A DNA stretch of 64,000 bases from Branchinecta lynchi (lineage: Eukaryota; Arthropoda; Branchiopoda; Anostraca; Branchinectidae), in contig JAKZAP010000001.1 of assembly GCA_023053575.1 (NCBI GenBank), positions 16,012,849 through 16,076,848 of the forward strand, given 5' to 3'. Positions within the stretch are counted from its first letter, which is position 1, and each line of letters opens with the position of its first letter. The position numbers were made by a program, and so were the translations under genes. Positions 13,601 to 19,600 of this stretch are shown one piece after another. Below the pieces are notes generated by a model. That model searched no databases and was not told the origin of the DNA. It saw only the letters and a program-made list of their open reading frames with translations.

Positions 13601-16600
13601 ATTGCAAACCTATCTCGGATGACCTTCAGTAGCAATTGTAATCATAATGCCTACTGCCTGCTGTTCGTCCTGGCCGAATGGATTAGCGCCCCGAATGCCG
13701 CCTAACTCATGAGCAAAGAGTCGCTGGTTCGAGTCTCGATGGTGCCAACCGTTTGGTTTATGACGAAGGCTAGTGCCGATTCCCAACTTCAAATGGGTAC
13801 CTAGAGAAACCTATGGAAAAGAAGGTAAGAGCCGGATGATCTGCCCCCGACCACGCACTTGCGGCCGAGGGCAGAGTATCAGGAGATCGGCACCTGCGCT
13901 GCGCTAACCAATTCATTCTTTAAACCCAAAGACCCGAATTCATACGGTACATTCTAACCCCTCTGACGACTGATATTCTCACTTGCCCTGAAAAGTTTAT
14001 TCATCAGAACAACCGGCTACTCCACTGTCCTTGCGATTAGTCAACAGGACTGGCAAAGTGCTTGAAACAGCCAAAGCCATGGGTAACTTGTTGAAAGCAG
14101 GACCTATATAGTCTCATGCTATTCAATTATTTTAAAATACTGGAATTTAAAGAGTAAATAGTGGTGGTCCTTTCAAAATTATGAAGAAATTTTGAATAGT
14201 CGTACTGGACAGAGCCTAAATTGTACCCCGCGTGTCATCATTAAGCTGTTGACCGATTCTAAAGCCAGTTAAACAATTCAGTTAACGAGACTAAATACGT
14301 TTTCCTGAACGTCTGATACAGGACCTCCCAAGCTTAAATGTGTCCCCTTATATAAAGACTGCTGTTGCAAAAGTTTGAATGTGAGGTAAGGTACAATTTT
14401 ACTGAAATTAGGGACCCATAAATTTCCTGTAATGTAATGACTCGCCAGTCATTACGGGAAATTTATGGGTCCCTGCTGAAATGGAAACAGAAGTAGGCAG
14501 GGGCGTCACTAGCCTAAACTCGACGAGGGGGGGGGGGGGGCTGGGCGCCTACCGGCGCCCTGCCGCCCGTTTCAGCTTTTCGTCTCATATGTGATAGTGA
14601 AACTCGTGATAACTGCAAGCGTTGAAGACTGAAGATTAGAAGCCTAGTTGTAACTCCGAGGTCAGAAGCGGTTTAAAGGGCTTGTGCGTGGGAGGTGAGT
14701 ATCTTAAAATATACGAATGGCAGACGGAAGGCCCAAGAGTCATACCAGTTAGAAACAATAGCCAAGAAACACAAAACTATATCTGCAAAACTGTATATCA
14801 GACAGAATGAAAATAGGCCATGACTTTTTTCGGGTAAAACGCTACTAATCCACAAAAAATCTATGTAGCTTTTAATGCGGCCCAAGCCCCGAAAATTTAA
14901 GCTTAAAATTCTAATGAAATGACGCGAGTTTCCAGTAAATAAAGCCTACTACGAAAGGCGCCACAGGCAAATTCTGTGGAATCCTGTATGATCAGAACGC
15001 CTTTTCGGATCCCAAATGAAGGTAAGGGCCACTTAGCAGGATCTGCCCGTCTGTTTTTGTTCACGACTAATCAAGAAAAATGTGAGACGTTTAGTCGGAA
15101 GTTGGATAATGTGCTTCAGTTAAAGCCTTTCCAAAAAAAGAAGTACTGAGCATCTAGAAAAAAAATTGAAATGGAGTCGACTTGAACTGAATTTGGAGTT
15201 AAAACACAAAAATTAAAAATCAATTGACGTGTTACAATAATCAGACCCGTCATTAAATCTTCTTGCATTGATCACGAAACCGATTTAGTTTTAAACGTCG
15301 GACTGGAGAAAAATTCTAATTATTAAATGGTTTTCTACTAAAATACAAAGGACCTTTGCATGAAATTAATAATTATTGGAAAAGTACGCCACAAGGAAAA
15401 TCAACCTAATTTTTACTTGAATCGAGAGACATTAGTACACAACAGATCATGTTAAAACTTAGATTAAAACTGTGTGCTGCAGGATGAAATTCATGATTTG
15501 ACAACTTTTATTCCAGCAATGTTTTCAACGGATACATCAGCTAAGATTCTTCATAAGCGATATTTCGGCCCTTCTTGGCAAGGGTCCTCGTCAGGCTTTC
15601 AGTCCTCTTGTTCAACTTCGGGGAAAGAAATTACAGGTTGATTACAGGTTTGTTTTTTTCCCCGAAGTTGAACAAGAGGACTGAAAGCCTGACGAGGACC
15701 CTTGCCAAGAAGGGCCGAAATATCGCTTATGAAGAATCTTAGCTGATGTATCCGTTGAAAACATTGCTGGAATAAATGTTTCAAAGTCAGCTTGGGCTCA
15801 AAGAATATTTATCTAAGATTTGACAACTGTCTTTTGTCGGTCACTGAAGCTCAAATTTAACAACCATACTTCTGATTCTGACAAAATATGAATAAAACCC
15901 TCTGAAAGATTAGAAATAGCCTGCCTCTCGAAACATGCGACTGAGAATGGTATTCCCCAAGTTTCAAACGCTCGAGAACCCAGAACAGCCGACGCCTTGG
16001 TAACTAGCCTTACTGACTTTTCCGAGCCTCAGAACCCCCATTTAGCTTTTCTTGGTGAGCGACCAGTTGTGCTGAATTTTCGTGGTCAGGCGCTCTGCGA
16101 GCGCCCGTTTTAGCTTTTTTACTTTCTTCGAGGGGGAGGTGGTACCCCCCCCCCCAATGCGACGCCCCTGGCAGGAGGGCAAATAAATGCCAGACATGCC
16201 AGCGGCAAACACAATTTTCTCAGCTTCCACAATTCTCACTGGTCAGTTTGAATATTTACTGAGTCACGTCTAAGAAATGATACCGTCCTCTTTTATTTTA
16301 TCATCTTCTTATTTTGTCTCAGCCCACCAAATTGTTCGCTTTTTGCCTGGTCGTTACCCCGTAATAGGTATGTCAATCCGCGGAATTGTTTGTCATTCTT
16401 CTCCGCAGAGTGACCCGACATAAAACTGTCCGCTGCGGTGAAACTGGAAACAAAAAAGACAAGAAATGGATTTGTGTTCATGTTCAGATTCCCAATGTCT
16501 TGAAAGGACTGGGAAGCATTTCATTTGACTTCAAAGCTTCGTGTGAACGAGCCGTCTCTACTGGCTTTACAGTGAAGAGGGTAGAATTTCAGGAAGGACT

Positions 16601-19600
16601 TCCTGCATAAATCGAGACCTCTGATTAAATTTTACTTCGCAAAATAGCCTTGTAGGCTATAGGTACAGCGCTCGCATAGCCAGCATAAGTGTGACGGTTC
16701 AATCAATCAACCATATATTTATAACAAGACCAAAGGTGTCGATGGGATCCCAAAAATCTAAGATTTGATCCAGACAATTGGGACTTGTCTTCGCCAGATT
16801 CAGTCTTCGCCAGGCTAATCATTAGAGAAAAACCAAGTTCAGATATTCTATCTATCTATCTATCTTTACCTCTATAACCCATATCTATTTTGACGATACT
16901 GACCGAAACTTTGGGCGAAAACTCGAAACCAAACGAAACGAAACCAAACCAAACCAAATTCGAGCGAACTACTAGTCCAGCAAAAAAAGAAAATTCAGAA
17001 ACGAATCCAGCGAACTCCTTATCCTATAAAGAACATATAATCAACTTTAAATAAAACTTTGACTTAAAAAAAAATGCGGGTACAACCGGATTCCTAATTA
17101 TTTGTCCGGGTAAAAAATAACTGCCATATACGGACACAGCGTCTCTTCTCACCCCTAAATCTATCATCTAATCAACTTTAGAAAAAAAATTTGCTTTTAA
17201 CGTATTTTCCGGTTTTGGCCGGATTCCAGGCGAACTAGTTGTCCGTGTTGTCAGTTGTCCATCGTGTTGTCAGTTGTCCATCGTGTTCAACATGTCATTT
17301 AATGTCATTATATTAATGTCATATATATCATGTCACAACATGTCATTTAAATCAAACATTTAATAAATTTCCAATGAAACTTTTACTTTTAACCAATTTT
17401 CCGGTTTTGGCCGGGTTCCGGACGAACACTATATGACATTATTAGAATAAGAACTATAACTGAAATAGAATGCAGAAAAGAAATTTTATGAATTTATTCA
17501 TTTGGGACAATCAACAAATCCCCATTACCGGTGTTGTAACGTCTTACGAAAGAGGGGGTGAAGCTCTTCTCGTACTGTTCATGAAAAAGTCGGGGGGGGG
17601 GGGGGGTTAAGTTTAGTTGGGGCAGAAGCCAAGACCTCGATTGAACATGGAAGGGGGTCAAGTCGATTTGGTACTTACTACTGCCCACGTGAGAGAATGT
17701 GGTAACCTGATGTATGCTTTACGGGAGATCGCACACGTGTAGTGTTCCGCGGGATTGACTCACAATTATTTTCATGTCATACATGAAGACATGAAACAAA
17801 GGTCTCGAAAAATGTCTACAGCCGTCGGTTTTAAGACATACCTTTTTAAGGATCTATAGTACTGGTCCATGAAATCCTTTGCTTCTTTGAGAAGAACTTC
17901 CTGTGTTCTGTATGCAGTTTTGATGGAGCTGACGATACTTCCACGACAGACTTGCTCCGAACAGGGACCATTCTAGGGATTAAAAATGGCCTCAAAATTA
18001 CTCTGTTCTGTTGAAAACCAACTTTACTCCCTACTTCATAATACTTGCGAGGAGGTGCTCACTTGGTCGGCACTAATGTACAGAAATTACGTAGGCGGAA
18101 CGTTCTACAAGGCCTTCCTTTGGCCGGCTTCTATCTGACTACTGCAGTGGTTTACGAACCATGTTCACAAGTTCTTCGGTAGCACAGGGGTAGAGCACTG
18201 ACCTAGACAGTCAGAGGTCCCTGGTTCGAATCCCAGCTGAGGTGCATTTTTTTCAAACAATGCAGACAACGGATATATGCTTTGGCAGCAATATTTCGGC
18301 CCTTCTTGGCAAGGGTCTCGTCAGGCTGTCAAACTTCAGGGACGTTATAACGTTGGAGAAGGAACGAACCGGCAATAATTAACTGAAGCTTCTACCGAAT
18401 AAAAATATCCCCGTCAATTTCAGTTTATTTGATAATAAAGCAAAACATATCTCTCGTGGGCAGAGCCCAAATACGATGTTTTTTAGTCATAAACAAAAAC
18501 AAAATAAGTTGTCAACAGAAAAAAAAATAGCAGGGCAGAAAAATGCTAAAGATCATTATACTGCTTTACGAAGCTCGGCACAAAGCTTCTACTGTAACGC
18601 ATAGTGTTACAGTAGATTGGGGTCAGTTTGGGAACCTTCTAAGCCGCTTCTCGGGGGGGGGGGGACGAGATCTTACAGGAACGAAGGGTGGCGGAAGGAA
18701 TGAACGGTACATGGGGTGCTGGAGAAGGCAGCATCCAAAGTTACGGCATAGTTTTTCGCGGCGGGAGAAAGGGATTCAATTTTAAATTCTTTGAGGTAAA
18801 AAGAGTATGGTAAGGGGGAACCGGGGGGAATTCAAGGAAATTACTTTTAAATACCACTGTTGGGAAACAAATAGCACACAAACTAGTACGTAGAGTGGTA
18901 TTTAAAAGTAATTTCCCCGAATAGGATATTTATAGCCGGTATAAGCTTTAGTTATTTTTACAGGTTCGTTCCTTCTCCGACGTTCTCCCTGAATTTCGAC
19001 AGCCTAATGACAAGGACCTTTGCCAAGAAGGGCCGAAATATGGCTGCCTAAGCATCGTAGCTGATGTATCCGTTTTATGCATTGTTTGAATCTATGTTTC
19101 CCAGTCAGCTTGGGCTCAAGGAGTATTTAGGAGCTTTTTTATCTTTTCGGTTAACTACTTGTTGCCACTGTACAGCCTCCATGGACAGCGGTTGGTCACC
19201 GACTAGGCACTGGTCACTTACAGTGAGCTAGTTTGGGAGTGAGCACCCTCTCAGATCTGTACATATTTCCTAGTCTCGAAATTTTATAGACAATGACAAA
19301 GCTACGAATATTTACTTCTTTGTTTGTTATTATCAAAGTCTCCAGCTCAATCTATTGTTTGTCCGGAATTTTTCCCATGGACACAATGAATCATCGGTCA
19401 ATAATCAATCTGGAACAACCGCGAGTTCAAGAGTCACTTGTTTCCTTATGATGTCTGGTTTTTGGGATCCCAAAACGTAAGTGGAGGGATACCTATGACA
19501 TCGAAAAAGTTGTCCGTCTGTCCGCACGATAACTCTCGAGGGGACTGAGATATTTTGATGAAACCTGATGGAACGATCTTTTGAGTCAAAAAGTACAGGA

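Larger units (their letters stand above)
15516..15780. repeat. Near-perfect palindrome of two Penelope-type terminal repeats
   Basis: Two arms of about 120 bp are inverted around an 18-20 bp spacer near 15650. Each arm runs from CAGCAATGTTTTCAACGGAT through a hammerhead motif to GAACTTCGGGG. The arms differ very little, so the inversion is recent or maintained. Downstream GTCAGCTTGGGCTCAA recurs after the 19.0-kb copy. Confidence 0.8.
14498..16170. mobile_element. hAT-like DNA element F
   Basis: Starts CAGGGGCGTCACTAG (14498) and ends ATGCGACGCCCCTG (16170). GCGCC..CGTTT(C/T)AGCTTTT lies inside both ends, so the ends are inverted repeats. Flanking 8-mers GAAGTAGG and GCAGGAGG agree at 6 of 8 positions, compatible with an old 8-bp duplication. 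No transposase frame remains. It contains the palindrome with two hammerhead motifs at 15516-15780. Confidence 0.6.
18255..19125. repeat. Second inverted pair of Penelope-type terminal repeats
   Basis: The left arm (about 18255-18400) and right arm (about 18955-19125) are inverted copies sharing the hammerhead region and GGTTCGTTCCTTCTCC. They enclose about 550 bp that includes a small TIR element. The right arm continues into CCCAGTCAGCTTGGGCTCAA, as at 15.78 kb. The arms are more diverged than those at 15.5 kb. Confidence 0.7.

Noticed and set aside
13610..13792. 60-codon minus frame over the tRNA-like segment
   Set aside because: Antisense to A-box and B-box motifs; no protein features.
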